64,000 nt of DNA from an uncultured Colwellia sp. (GTDB lineage Bacteria; Pseudomonadota; Gammaproteobacteria; Enterobacterales; Alteromonadaceae). The stretch lies in the NCBI GenBank assembly GCA_913058145.1, contig CAJXQM010000006.1:54174-118173 (forward strand), in the 5' to 3' direction. Under the pieces are notes generated by a model, which was not told the DNA's origin, did not search any database, and saw nothing but the letters and a program-made list of their open reading frames with translations. Position numbers and translations under genes: made by a program. Position 1 is the first letter of the stretch. Each line of letters opens with the position of its first letter. Below are positions 42,121-52,907 of this stretch, piece by piece.

Positions 42121-44765
42121 TGGTAATGAATAATTACAACAGCGTCATTATTGGTTTAGATGCTCAGTTTGCTAACCAAAGTGGCTTTCAACAGGATATT
42201 GATCGTGTTGAACGTGCGCTTTACTTAGGCAGAGAACTAGGTAAAGAGCAGGGTAGTACACAAGGTAACGAACAGGTAAATACTTCAGTAATTTCGCTAA
42301 GTGACTGCCAACAAGCCGTTGCCCGTATGGCATTTGCTAACCAAGTGAATAGCTCAGATATTAAAGTAGTGCTTGTTACGCAAGTCGCTGACAAAGCCAG
42401 TATTGAAACGGAAAGTTTTGAAGCTTCAGTTGGTAGTGTTTTAGTCGTTAACTCATTGGCTAAAGCACTTGTTCAAATAGATTTATTGATTGCTCAAAAT
42501 AATTTAGTCGCATTAGTTGGGCTAAATTTAGCAGAGCAATTAACATCGGATAACGAGTCGTCAGCACAGGCGACCATTAGCTTTGATCAAAATTTTAGCG
42601 GTTATCAACCCTGTTATGGCATTGCGGCGCTATTATTTTCATCGACAAGTTTCGCTCAAGCCAATAACAGTTACGTATATTCAGGTGTAAAAGGTTTTGC
42701 TGTCAGTGATAGTGCAAGTGATGATGATATTCACTTAACGACACAGTCTGCTTTACAAAATGCAAAAGTTAATCCGCTTAATGTTGGTCTAGTTGAAGTG
42801 TCAGCGTTAGCAGGTAAAACGCTTGCTACGGCAGAATCTACCGCGTTAATGTCAAGTTATGGTAATGAAGAAAAATTAACGACAGCAATTAGCTGTGCTC
42901 GCAGTGTTACTGGCGAAGGTAAAGGTTTCTCTCAAGTATTAGGCTTATTACGCACAGTAATCGCATTACAACAGCGATATATTCCGGCCATCAGTGATTG
43001 GCAACAGCCACAAACAAGTGAGCTAGAAAAATGGCAGGCGTCAAATTTTTACCTGCCTACAGAATCTCGTCCTTGGTATCCTCATTCTAATGGTAGTGCT
43101 CATCTTGCTGCATACAGCTGTTTAGTTGATAGTTGTTCATCAGAGAATAATGATTATTGTCATGTGGTTTTAGCTGAAAATAAAGCCATTGATTCCTCAC
43201 AAAAACACCCTGCAGATGATATTCGTCATAATGGTTTTATCGCCAGCAGTGATTTACAACTGGTGTTGATTTCGGGTAATGATCAAGAAGAACTATTAGC
43301 ATCGTTAGCAGCTATTGAAACCGAGCTTGAAGTTAGCCAACGTAGTATTAAAGAAATAGCGTTGGACTGTTTTAACACATACAAGTCTGATGATGATAAG
43401 TCCTCGTTAACAGAGCATACTTATACCGTGTCTTTGTTATGTGAATCAAAAGAAGAGCTACTCAAAGAAATACAATCGGCAAAAACAGGTGTTGTCACTG
43501 CTTTTTCTGAAGTTAATTCACAGCAAAAATATCATAAGAATTCGCAGGAAGAATGGCGCACACCTAAAGGTAGCTATTTTAGTGCAATGCCTGTGAATAC
43601 TGATGAAAATACCAATAATGTCACCTTTTTATATCCGGGTATTGGCGCAACGTATGTTGGTTTAGGTCGTGACTTATTTCACTTATTCCCTGAAATACAT
43701 CAAGATGTTGCCGATTTAGCGGATGATATTGGTGCAAGTCTAAAAGATCGCTTATTAAATCCACGCACGATTGTTCGTCCTGATTTTAAAGCACTTAAAC
43801 AGCTTGATTTAAACCTGCGTGGCAACTTAGCGGATATTGCCGAAGCAGGCGTTGGTTTTGCTTGTGTATTTACCAAAGTTTTTGAAAATGTATTTAAGGT
43901 TAAAGCCGATTACGCTACCGGTTACTCAATGGGCGAAGTCAGTATGTACGCTGCCCTTGGTGCTTGGCAACAACCAGGTTTAATGAGTGCACGTTTAGCT
44001 AACTCCGATACTTTCAACCATCGTCTTTGTGGTGAGTTATTAACCTTGCGTGAGCATTGGGGATTGAGTGACAACACTACTGATGAATTGATTTGGGAAA
44101 CTTATACGATCAAAGCAACGCTTGATGATGTTATTAAAGCCAGTGAGGGTGAAGATCGCGTTTATTGCACTATCATCAATACACCAGACAGCTTATTGCT
44201 TGCAGGTTACCCCTCAGATTGCCTACGTGTTATTAAAAAACTAGGCGTACGCGCCATGCCACTAAATATGGCCAATGCTATTCATAGTGCACCCGCGAAT
44301 AAAGAATATGATGATATGGTTGAGCTATATACTATGGATGTAATGCCACGTTTAACAACGAAAATGTATTCAAGCTCTTGCTATTTACCTGTACCACAGC
44401 TTAGTAAAGCCATTGCCCATAGTGTGGCTAAATGTCTTTGTGACAGAGTGGATTTTCCCCGTTTAATCAATACGCTGTACGACAAAGGTGCGCGGGTATT
44501 TATTGAAATGGGACCAGGACGTTCGCTGTGTAGCTGGGTTGATAAAATTTTAGACTTTACCGTGGAATCACCTGTTGATTCTGCTATTGATACAGACAGT
44601 GCTAACAAAGCACGTGTTGCCGTGCCAGTGAATGCCAAAGGCACTAGCGACGAATTAACGTATTTAAGAGCGATTGCAAAATTAACTAGCCATGGAGTGA
44701 AGCTTGATCTTCACACCCTGTTTAATGGCTCGATAATTGTCAATAACGCGAAAAAAGAATTATAA
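42120..44765 (+). CDS. pfaB: PUFA synthase subunit PfaB (acyltransferase)
   Basis: AT motif TGYSMGEVSMYAALGAWQQPG; FLYPGIGATYVGLGRDLFHLFPE; start overlaps the pfaA stop (TAATG). Confidence 0.93.
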   Translation: MVMNNYNSVIIGLDAQFANQSGFQQDIDRVERALYLGRELGKEQGSTQGNEQVNTSVISLSDCQQAVARMAFANQVNSSDIKVVLVTQVADKASIETESFEASVGSVLVVNSLAKALVQIDLLIAQNNLVALVGLNLAEQLTSDNESSAQATISFDQNFSGYQPCYGIAALLFSSTSFAQANNSYVYSGVKGFAVSDSASDDDIHLTTQSALQNAKVNPLNVGLVEVSALAGKTLATAESTALMSSYGNEEKLTTAISCARSVTGEGKGFSQVLGLLRTVIALQQRYIPAISDWQQPQTSELEKWQASNFYLPTESRPWYPHSNGSAHLAAYSCLVDSCSSENNDYCHVVLAENKAIDSSQKHPADDIRHNGFIASSDLQLVLISGNDQEELLASLAAIETELEVSQRSIKEIALDCFNTYKSDDDKSSLTEHTYTVSLLCESKEELLKEIQSAKTGVVTAFSEVNSQQKYHKNSQEEWRTPKGSYFSAMPVNTDENTNNVTFLYPGIGATYVGLGRDLFHLFPEIHQDVADLADDIGASLKDRLLNPRTIVRPDFKALKQLDLNLRGNLADIAEAGVGFACVFTKVFENVFKVKADYATGYSMGEVSMYAALGAWQQPGLMSARLANSDTFNHRLCGELLTLREHWGLSDNTTDELIWETYTIKATLDDVIKASEGEDRVYCTIINTPDSLLLAGYPSDCLRVIKKLGVRAMPLNMANAIHSAPANKEYDDMVELYTMDVMPRLTTKMYSSSCYLPVPQLSKAIAHSVAKCLCDRVDFPRLINTLYDKGARVFIEMGPGRSLCSWVDKILDFTVESPVDSAIDTDSANKARVAVPVNAKGTSDELTYLRAIAKLTSHGVKLDLHTLFNGSIIVNNAKKEL

Positions 44766-44782
44766 AACTTTTCGAGGAAAGT

Positions 44783-47700
44783 ATGGAAAATATTGCTGTA
44801 GTAGGTATTGCTAATTTGTTCCCAGGATCTTCTGCGCCAGAAGAGTTTTGGCAACAGTTGCTCAAAAAACAAGATTGTAGAAGCAAAGCAACCATTGAAC
44901 AAATGGGTGTTGAACCTGATAAATATACCGGTAAAAAAGGTGATATAGATAAGTTTTACTGTGTACACGGCGGTTATATTCGAAACTTTAATTTTGATGC
45001 CAGTGCTTTTGTTGAAGATTCTGTTCAAAGTAATGCTCAAGGTAACGCGCAAAGTGGCAACGGCTTAACAACCGAATATTTAAACCAGTTAGATGACCTA
45101 AATCAGTGGGCATTATACGTTACCCAACAAGCTTTAACCGATGCTGGCTATTGGGGTAGTGATAAACTTGAAGACTGTGGCGTCATTTTAGGTAACTTAT
45201 CGTTCCCCACCAAATCGTCTAATCATTTATTTATGCCGCTTTATCACGAAGTTGTTGATGGTGCATTAAAAGAAGTCCTTAATAAAGATTTTCAGTTAAG
45301 TCACTTTTCCGATACTGATATAGCTAAAAATGATATTCATGCTGATAACGCCTTAGTTGCCGGTTATCCTGCAGCGCTTCTTGCAAAAGCAGCAGGGCTT
45401 GGCGGAACACATTTTTCGCTTGATGCTGCTTGTGCATCAAGTTGTTATTCAGTGAAATTAGCGTGTGATTATCTGCATACAGGTAAAGCTGACATGATGT
45501 TAGCAGGCGCAGTCTCAGGCTCTGATCCTATGTTTGTTAATATGGGTTTTTCAATTTTCCAAGCTTACCCAGCGAATAATATTCACGCCCCATTTGATAA
45601 AAACTCTCAAGGCTTATTTGCAGGCGAAGGCGCAGGCATGATGGTACTTAAGCGCCACAGTGATGCAGTACGTGATGGCGATAAAATTCACGCTATTATT
45701 AAAGGTGGCGCGTTATCTAATGATGGTAAAGGCGAGTTTGTGCTGAGTCCAAATACCAAAGGACAAGTGCTCGTTTACGAACGTGCTTATGATGATGCGG
45801 GTGTTGACCCACGTGATGTAGATTACATTGAATGTCATGCTACGGGTACGCCCAAAGGAGATAACGTTGAACTAGGTTCAATGGATACTTTCTTTAGTCG
45901 CTTCCCGCGAAAAAATGGCAATAAACCGTTACTTGGCTCAGTAAAGTCTAATTTAGGTCATTTGCTTACTGCCGCAGGCATGCCGGGTATGACTAAAGCG
46001 ATTTGGGCACTTAACGAAGCGAAAATTCCAGCAACGATTAATTTAAAAGAGCCACTGAGTTCTAAAAATGGTTATTTAAGTGGCGCGCAAATGCCAACAG
46101 AGACTATTGATTGGCCACAAGAAAATAGTCTTAAACCAAGAACCGCAGGCGTTAGCGTGTTTGGTTTCGGTGGCTCAAATGCCCATTTGGTTTTACAGCA
46201 ACCTATACAAACGCTAGAACCCGTAACAACTAAAGCGAAAGCCCGTGAGCCGTTAGCCATTATTGGTATGGATGCACACTTTGGTGGCGCAAAAGATTTA
46301 GCTAGCTTTAACACGCTTATAGAGTGTGATGGTAATACGTTTAGAGAGTTGCCAACTAAGCGTTGGAAAGGCATTGAAAATAACAGCAATGTGATGAACG
46401 CCTTGTGCTTAAGTAAAGCACCTAAAGGGGGTTATGTTGAAGAATTCGATATTGATTTTTTACGTTTTAAAGTGCCACCAAACGAGCAAGACTGTTTAAT
46501 ACCTCAACAACTTATGATGATGAAAGTTGCTGATAATGCAGCAAAAGATGCTGGCCTTAAAGAAGGCAGTAACGTTGCAGTATTAGTCGCTATGGGTATT
46601 GAGCTAGAACTTCATCAATACCGTGGCCGCGTAAATTTAAGCACTCAAATAGAAGAAAGCCTGTTACAACAAGGTGTAACCCTAAGTGATGAGCAACGTG
46701 AAACGTTAACCAATATTGCTAAAGACGGTGTTGCTTTTGCGGCACAGCTTAATCAATACACTAGCTTTATTGGCAATATTATGGCGTCACGTATTTCTGC
46801 TTTATGGGATTTCTCAGGCCCAGCCATCACGTTATCGGCAGAAGAAAACTCTGTTTATCGCTGTGTTGAGTTAGCTGAAAATTTATTTCAAACCTCCGAT
46901 ATTGATGCGGTGATTATTGCGTCGGTTGATTTAGCCGGTTCAATAGAAAATATTACCCTAAGACAACATTACGGTAAGGTAAACACTGACGCTTCAGACA
47001 CGAATAGCCAAGCGGCATCTAATATTCTCACTCAAGACCAATGGTTGGTAGGTGAGGGCGCAGCGGCTTTTGTTGTTAAACCAACGTCAAAAGTGAGTGA
47101 TCAGCAAATATACGCCACTATTGATGGTATTAGCTTTGCCAATGGCAATGACGCACCTGCTATTACTAAAGCGGCGCATAAATCATTAGCGCTTGCCGGA
47201 ATTAATGCAGCAGATATTAGTCAAGTGGAAGCTCATGCCAGTGGCTTTAGCCGTGAGAATGCGGCAGAAAATCAAGCGTTGCCAACACTCTATGCAGGTA
47301 AAGCAATCAGCTCGGTTAAACGTAATGTCGGCCATACTTTTAACGCCTCCGGTGTCGCCAGTATTGTTAAAACTGCGCTTATTTTAGATAAACGCACTAC
47401 CACAAAGTCTTCTATTGCGATAAATGGTTTAGGTAAAGATGAAAGTTGTGCTCATTTGATTTTATCATCGAGCAAACAGTCTCATCAGGCTGCACCTGCA
47501 CCCACAGGAAAGCAGCGTCCTAAACTAATTAAAACGATTAGCTTGGGTGGCAATTCAATTTTCGATGCCATTGTAAGCCAAGGTCAACGTACTGAAATGG
47601 TAGGCATCAAGCAATCATTTACCGGTAAAGCATTAGCAAACGTTAAACAAGGCATTAACTTGAGTAATTTGACACCTAAGGCAGTTACTCAAGAACAACT

Positions 47701-50700
47701 TCAAACCCAAACAAAAGCTCAAGCAAAAGCTCAAGAACCCGTTCAAAAACAAGTTCAGAGCATAACTCAAGCCAAAGCACGATCAAAAATCGTTACTGGA
47801 GCACAAGTGAAAAGTATTTCTCAAGCGACTAATAAAAATAATGTCGATGTTAAACATCAAGTGAGTAAAGAAATTTACCAAGAGTCAGCGACTCATCAAG
47901 CGTTTTTAACCACGCGCCAAGTGGCAGGACAGCAGATCTCTAAGCTGATTGAAATGCAAGCCAATGTGGGCGCTCACTTACCTGCTTATCACGTTGAAAC
48001 AAAATCTATGAGTGCTGCTCAAACACCTGAGTTATCGGTCGTTAGCCAAAATACACATACAGATGATTTAGTTGCGGTTAATGAACATTGGGCGAATGAA
48101 TCAGGTTTTCAAATTAAAGGACCGGATGGCTATGATTATCCGCCATTGCAACTTGAAGAACGCTTTAACCAACCGGAAGAAATTATTTGGGATACCGCTG
48201 ATTTAGTCGAATTTGCTGAAGGTGATATTGGTAATGTTTTTGGTGAAGAATATCGTATTATTGATAGCTACTCTCGACGTGTACGTTTACCGACCACAGA
48301 TTACTTATTAGTTTCACGCGTTACTGAGCTTGAAGCCACAGTAAACGAGTATAAAAAGTCTTACATGTGTACCGAGTATGACATTCCCGTTGATGCGCCA
48401 TTCTTAATTGATGGGCAAATCCCATGGTCAGTCTCGGTAGAATCAGGCCAATGTGATTTATTGTTAATTTCTTATATAGGTATTGATTTTCAAGCCAAAG
48501 GTGATCGTGTTTATCGTTTACTTGATTGCCAATTAACCTTCTTAGAAGAAATGGCCTTTGGCGGCGAAACACTACGTTATGAAATCCATATAGACTCCTA
48601 TGCAAAAAATGGTGAGCAATTATTATTCTTCTTCCACTACGATTGTTATGTCGGCGATAAAAAAGTATTAATCATGCGTAATGGTTGTGCTGGCTTCTTT
48701 ACCGACGATGAATTAAAAGACGGCAAAGGCGTTATTCTCAATGATAAAGACAAAGCACAATTAGCTAACGCCAAGAAAACTTCATTTGCGCCATTGATGC
48801 AGCGTAGTCGTGATGAATACGATTACAACGACATGATGAAGTTAGTTAATGGTGATGTTGCTAGCTGTTTTGGCAGTGAATATGATCAACAAGGTCGTAA
48901 CCCGTCATTGAAGTTCTCATCAGAAAAATTCTTAATGATTGAACGTATTACCAAAGTAGATGCGGCAGGCGGTCATTGGGGGTTAGGTTTACTTGAAGGA
49001 CAAAAAGATTTAGACCCTAACCACTGGTATTTCCCTTGTCACTTTAAAGGTGACCAAGTAATGGCCGGCTCATTAATGAGTGAAGGTTGTGGACAAATGG
49101 CGATGTTCTTTATGTTGTCATTAGGTATGCATGCCAACATGAACAATGCACGATTCCAACCTTTACCGGGTGAATCACAAACGGTTCGTTGTCGTGGTCA
49201 AGTACAGCCCCAACATAATACGTTAACGTATCGTATGGAAGTAACGGAAATGGGTATGCACCCATACCCTTATTTAAAAGCCAATATTGATATTATTCTT
49301 GATGGTAAAGTTGTCGTTGATTTCCAAAACTTGGCGATGATGATTGCAGAGCAAGATGAAAACTCTCCTTACCCAGTAAGCTTACCTAACAATGTACACT
49401 TAGTTAGTAATAGTGCCGCTAATGAAAGCGAAAGTGTTATTCAAAGTGTTACTAACAATGCTGAACTTGACGAACGAGGTATTGAACCATTCAAGCATGT
49501 TGAACGTCCGTTAATGAAAGTGATGTCTGATTTTACTGCCCCAAAAGAAAAGGGTGTAACCCCTATTCAGCATTTTGAAGCGCCGATGGTTGTCGGACAA
49601 AACCGTGTACCTAATCAAGCACCGTTTACGCCTTGGCATATGTTTGAATTTGCTACAGGTAATATCTCAAAATGTTTTGGTCCTGACTTTGACGTGTATA
49701 AAGGCAGAATTCCGCCGCGTACGCCATGTGGTGATTTACAAGTAGTTACCCAAGTGGTTGAAGTACAAGGTACGCGCCTTGATTTGAAAAAGACTTCTAG
49801 CTGTATTGCTGAATATTTTGTGCCAAGCGATGCCTGGTACTTTACTAAAAACAGCGTTAATAACTGGATGCCTTATTCATTAATCATGGAAATAGCATTA
49901 CAACCAAATGGCTTTATTTCCGGCTATATGGGCACTACCTTAAAATATCCTGAAAAAGATCTATTCTTCCGTAACTTAGACGGCAGTGGCGATTTGATCA
50001 AGCAAGTTGATTTACGCAATAAAACCATTGTTAATAAGTCAGTATTATTGAGCACCACAATGGCTGGCGGCATGATAGTACAAAGCTTTACGTTTGCGCT
50101 GTATGTTAAAGATGAAAACTCAGCAGCCCAAGCGCTTGAAAGTCATGATTTATTCTATAAAGGCACTGCAGTATTCGGTTATTTCGGCGGTGATGCATTA
50201 ACTAACCAGTTAGGTATCGATAATGGTAGAACAACTTACCCATGGTTTGAAGATAACAAAACGCCAAAATCTGATATTAAGGTAATAGACTTATCTGATC
50301 AGGCTTTAGTGTTATATAAAGCACCAACCAATAAACCGCATTATAAACTTGCCGGCGGCCAAATGAACTTCATTGATACAGTGTCAATCGTAGAAGGGGG
50401 TGGTAAAGCAGGTGTTGCGTATGTGCACGGTGAGCGCACTATTGATGCAACCGATTGGTTCTTCCGTTATCACTTCCATCAAGATCCTGTAATGCCTGGT
50501 TCATTAGGTGTTGAAGCGATTATTGAATTAATGCAAACCTACGCCCTTAACAAAGATTTAGGTAAAGGCTTTACTAATCCAAGGTTTATCGCGCCTGCTA
50601 CGTTAGTTAAATGGAAATACCGTGGTCAAATTACGCCATTAAATAAACAAATGTCGTTAGATGTCCATATCACCGATATTATTCGTTCAGACGGTGAAGT

Positions 50701-50788
50701 GCGTTTAGTGGGCGATGCCAACTTATCGAAAGATGGCCTGCGTATATACGAAGTGAAAGATATTGTATTGAGTATCGTTGAAGCATAA
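44783..50788 (+). CDS. pfaC: PUFA synthase subunit PfaC (KS-CLF-DH-DH)
   Basis: KS LDAACASSCYSVKLA; second KS-like/CLF region without Cys (LSAEENSVYRCVELA); two FabA-like DH motifs (HWYFPCHFKGDQVMAGSLMSEG; DWFFRYHFHQDPVMPGSLGVEA). Confidence 0.97.
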   Translation: MENIAVVGIANLFPGSSAPEEFWQQLLKKQDCRSKATIEQMGVEPDKYTGKKGDIDKFYCVHGGYIRNFNFDASAFVEDSVQSNAQGNAQSGNGLTTEYLNQLDDLNQWALYVTQQALTDAGYWGSDKLEDCGVILGNLSFPTKSSNHLFMPLYHEVVDGALKEVLNKDFQLSHFSDTDIAKNDIHADNALVAGYPAALLAKAAGLGGTHFSLDAACASSCYSVKLACDYLHTGKADMMLAGAVSGSDPMFVNMGFSIFQAYPANNIHAPFDKNSQGLFAGEGAGMMVLKRHSDAVRDGDKIHAIIKGGALSNDGKGEFVLSPNTKGQVLVYERAYDDAGVDPRDVDYIECHATGTPKGDNVELGSMDTFFSRFPRKNGNKPLLGSVKSNLGHLLTAAGMPGMTKAIWALNEAKIPATINLKEPLSSKNGYLSGAQMPTETIDWPQENSLKPRTAGVSVFGFGGSNAHLVLQQPIQTLEPVTTKAKAREPLAIIGMDAHFGGAKDLASFNTLIECDGNTFRELPTKRWKGIENNSNVMNALCLSKAPKGGYVEEFDIDFLRFKVPPNEQDCLIPQQLMMMKVADNAAKDAGLKEGSNVAVLVAMGIELELHQYRGRVNLSTQIEESLLQQGVTLSDEQRETLTNIAKDGVAFAAQLNQYTSFIGNIMASRISALWDFSGPAITLSAEENSVYRCVELAENLFQTSDIDAVIIASVDLAGSIENITLRQHYGKVNTDASDTNSQAASNILTQDQWLVGEGAAAFVVKPTSKVSDQQIYATIDGISFANGNDAPAITKAAHKSLALAGINAADISQVEAHASGFSRENAAENQALPTLYAGKAISSVKRNVGHTFNASGVASIVKTALILDKRTTTKSSIAINGLGKDESCAHLILSSSKQSHQAAPAPTGKQRPKLIKTISLGGNSIFDAIVSQGQRTEMVGIKQSFTGKALANVKQGINLSNLTPKAVTQEQLQTQTKAQAKAQEPVQKQVQSITQAKARSKIVTGAQVKSISQATNKNNVDVKHQVSKEIYQESATHQAFLTTRQVAGQQISKLIEMQANVGAHLPAYHVETKSMSAAQTPELSVVSQNTHTDDLVAVNEHWANESGFQIKGPDGYDYPPLQLEERFNQPEEIIWDTADLVEFAEGDIGNVFGEEYRIIDSYSRRVRLPTTDYLLVSRVTELEATVNEYKKSYMCTEYDIPVDAPFLIDGQIPWSVSVESGQCDLLLISYIGIDFQAKGDRVYRLLDCQLTFLEEMAFGGETLRYEIHIDSYAKNGEQLLFFFHYDCYVGDKKVLIMRNGCAGFFTDDELKDGKGVILNDKDKAQLANAKKTSFAPLMQRSRDEYDYNDMMKLVNGDVASCFGSEYDQQGRNPSLKFSSEKFLMIERITKVDAAGGHWGLGLLEGQKDLDPNHWYFPCHFKGDQVMAGSLMSEGCGQMAMFFMLSLGMHANMNNARFQPLPGESQTVRCRGQVQPQHNTLTYRMEVTEMGMHPYPYLKANIDIILDGKVVVDFQNLAMMIAEQDENSPYPVSLPNNVHLVSNSAANESESVIQSVTNNAELDERGIEPFKHVERPLMKVMSDFTAPKEKGVTPIQHFEAPMVVGQNRVPNQAPFTPWHMFEFATGNISKCFGPDFDVYKGRIPPRTPCGDLQVVTQVVEVQGTRLDLKKTSSCIAEYFVPSDAWYFTKNSVNNWMPYSLIMEIALQPNGFISGYMGTTLKYPEKDLFFRNLDGSGDLIKQVDLRNKTIVNKSVLLSTTMAGGMIVQSFTFALYVKDENSAAQALESHDLFYKGTAVFGYFGGDALTNQLGIDNGRTTYPWFEDNKTPKSDIKVIDLSDQALVLYKAPTNKPHYKLAGGQMNFIDTVSIVEGGGKAGVAYVHGERTIDATDWFFRYHFHQDPVMPGSLGVEAIIELMQTYALNKDLGKGFTNPRFIAPATLVKWKYRGQITPLNKQMSLDVHITDIIRSDGEVRLVGDANLSKDGLRIYEVKDIVLSIVEA

Positions 50789-50792
50789 ATAA

Positions 50793-50898
50793 CAGCTAAT
50801 CTCATTGCCATTTGGCACTGTAGCAGCATCAGAAATACTCATTGATAGCCATCAATTCCGTGTTTCTTCTTTGCTACAACACCTAATGGCTGCGAGCT
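50793..50898. repeat. Intergenic hairpin element, copy 2 (core TACTCATTGATAGCCATCAATTCCGTG)
   Basis: Core at 50836-50862 differs by one base from 19283-19309; arms AGCTAATCTCATTGCCATTTGGCACTGTAGCA / TGCTACAACACCTAATGGCTGCGAGCT pair imperfectly with each other and differ from copy 1. Confidence 0.75.
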
Positions 50899-50978
50899 AA
50901 ACTATTATTGAGTTATTACTATTTGTTAGTGAATAAATTTAACGCTAACTGATAAAGAAAAGAAAAACAGGAACAAAT

Positions 50979-52577
50979 ATGTCAAACCTAGATTTTAATA
51001 ATAACAACGCCATAGATTGGGCGTGGCAAGTTGATAATAACACTATAAAAACAGATAGCGGTGCTATTAAAACCGCATTAATGGATTTAACTAAGCCAGT
51101 ATATGTTGCCAAAAAGGGCAATGAATTCGGTGTTGTAAATGCTACGTCAACGTCAGGCGCTAGTGATGTATTAGCATTTGCTCAAAAGCTAAACCCAGAA
51201 GATTTAGGTGATGAAGCTTATAAAAAACAACACGGTGTTAAATATGCTTATCATGGCGGCGCTATGGCCAATGGTATTGCTTCCGTTGAGTTGGTTGTTG
51301 CTTTGGGTAAAGCGGGTTTTTTATGTTCATTTGGCGCAGCAGGTTTAGTGCCTGATGCAGTAGAAGACGCTATTCGCCGTATTCAAGCAGAACTACCGAA
51401 TGGCCCTTACGCGGTAAATTTAATTCATGCGCCAGCAGAAGAAGCGTTAGAGCGCGGTGCGGTTGAACGCTTTATTAAATTGGGTGTTAAAACTGTTGAA
51501 GCGTCAGCCTACTTAGGCTTAACCGAACATATTGTTTGGTATCGTTTAGCGGGCCTTTCAAAAAATGCTGATGGCACGGTTAACATTGGCAATAAAGTGA
51601 TTGCAAAGGTTTCTCGTACTGAAGTAGGTCGCCGTTTTATGGAACCAGCGCCACAGAAGCTTATTGATAAACTACTTACCCAAGGTAAGATCACACCAGA
51701 GCAAGCGGAATTGTCAAAACTTGTGCCTATGGCCGATGATATTACTGCGGAAGCGGACTCAGGCGGTCATACTGATAACCGTCCATTTTTAACGTTATTG
51801 CCAACCATTATTGCACTTCGTGATGAAGTTCAAGCGCAATATAACTTTTCACCTGCGCTTCGCGTAGGGGCAGGTGGTGGTATTGGTACACCAGAAGCTA
51901 CATTGGCTGCATTTAATATGGGTGCCGCTTATATTGTACTAGGTTCAGTGAACCAAGCTTGTGTTGAAGCAGGCGCTTCTGAATATACCCGTAAATTACT
52001 TGCTAGTGTTGAAATGGCTGATGTCACTATGGCACCTGCCGCAGATATGTTTGAAATGGGTGTTAAATTGCAAGTGGTGAAACGTGGCTCTATGTTTGCC
52101 ATGCGCGCTAAAAAGCTTTATGAGTTATATATTACTTATGATTCAATTGAAGCGATCCCAAGTGATGAGCGAGTGAAAATTGAAAAACAAATTTTCCGTT
52201 CAAACTTAGACGATGTTTGGGCCGGTACTGAATCCTTTTTCCAAGAACGCGATCCAGAAATGCTAGCTCGTGCTCAATCAAGCCCTAAGCGTAAAATGGC
52301 ATTAATTTTCCGTTGGTATCTCGGCTTAAGTTCTCGTTGGTCAAATACCGGTGAGAAGGGACGTGAAATGGATTACCAAATTTGGGCAGGCCCAAGTTTA
52401 GGTGCATTTAATAGTTGGGTAAAAGGTACTTATTTAGAAGATTACACCCGTCGTGGTGCAGTGGATGTTGCTTTGCATATGTTAAAAGGCGCAGCCTATT
52501 TACAACGTATTAATCAGCTTAAGCTTCAAGGTGTCAGTTTAGCTACTGAATTAGCGAGCTACCGAACGTCTGATTAA
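50979..52577 (+). CDS. pfaD: PUFA synthase enoyl reductase PfaD
   Basis: 2-nitropropane dioxygenase-like FMN fold; KYAYHGGAMANGIASVELVVALGKAGFLCSFGAAGL; ADSGGHTDNRPF; RVGAGGGIGTPEA. Confidence 0.96.
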   Translation: MSNLDFNNNNAIDWAWQVDNNTIKTDSGAIKTALMDLTKPVYVAKKGNEFGVVNATSTSGASDVLAFAQKLNPEDLGDEAYKKQHGVKYAYHGGAMANGIASVELVVALGKAGFLCSFGAAGLVPDAVEDAIRRIQAELPNGPYAVNLIHAPAEEALERGAVERFIKLGVKTVEASAYLGLTEHIVWYRLAGLSKNADGTVNIGNKVIAKVSRTEVGRRFMEPAPQKLIDKLLTQGKITPEQAELSKLVPMADDITAEADSGGHTDNRPFLTLLPTIIALRDEVQAQYNFSPALRVGAGGGIGTPEATLAAFNMGAAYIVLGSVNQACVEAGASEYTRKLLASVEMADVTMAPAADMFEMGVKLQVVKRGSMFAMRAKKLYELYITYDSIEAIPSDERVKIEKQIFRSNLDDVWAGTESFFQERDPEMLARAQSSPKRKMALIFRWYLGLSSRWSNTGEKGREMDYQIWAGPSLGAFNSWVKGTYLEDYTRRGAVDVALHMLKGAAYLQRINQLKLQGVSLATELASYRTSD

Positions 52578-52605
52578 TATCTTAAAAGTTAGAACAACAA
52601 AAACA

Positions 52606-52634
52606 AAAAAGGCTGATAATTATCAGTCTTTTTA
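52606..52634 (+). terminator. Rho-independent terminator after pfaD
   Basis: AAAAAGGCTGATAATTATCAGTCTTTTT stem with flanking A/T tracts. Confidence 0.85.
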
Positions 52635-52907
52635 CCTTTATACCAATAAGAAATATGATACTAACCAATAATCTCCCAAGGATTGGCAACTCAGTCACTA
52701 AAGCGGTCAAAGAAACATTATATCAAATCGGCAACTTCCAACAAAGAGCTAAACCGCAAGTGCGGTCATGATGCTTTAAATTAAAGCGACACTGAGAATA
52801 TTAGCTTATCCATAAAGTTCTTGGTGCACTTTTACGTGAGTTAAACGCATAAGTCTGTCAATATTTAGGAAACTTGTTACAATGCTATTTTTGATTTTAG
52901 GTAGACT

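Noticed and set aside
34930-50788. Antisense ORFs inside pfaA/pfaB/pfaC (for example 35409-35849 -, 40311-40709 -, 44381-44644 -, 46072-46389 -, 48321-48605 -)
   Set aside because: They lie opposite strongly supported coding sequence, have low-complexity or implausible translations, and have no independent support.
52640-52900. Possible transposase C-terminal remnant (NLPRIGNSVTKAVKETLYQIGNFQQRAKPQVRS*)
   Set aside because: Short frame with only vague resemblance to IS transposases; no terminal repeats or second domain visible.
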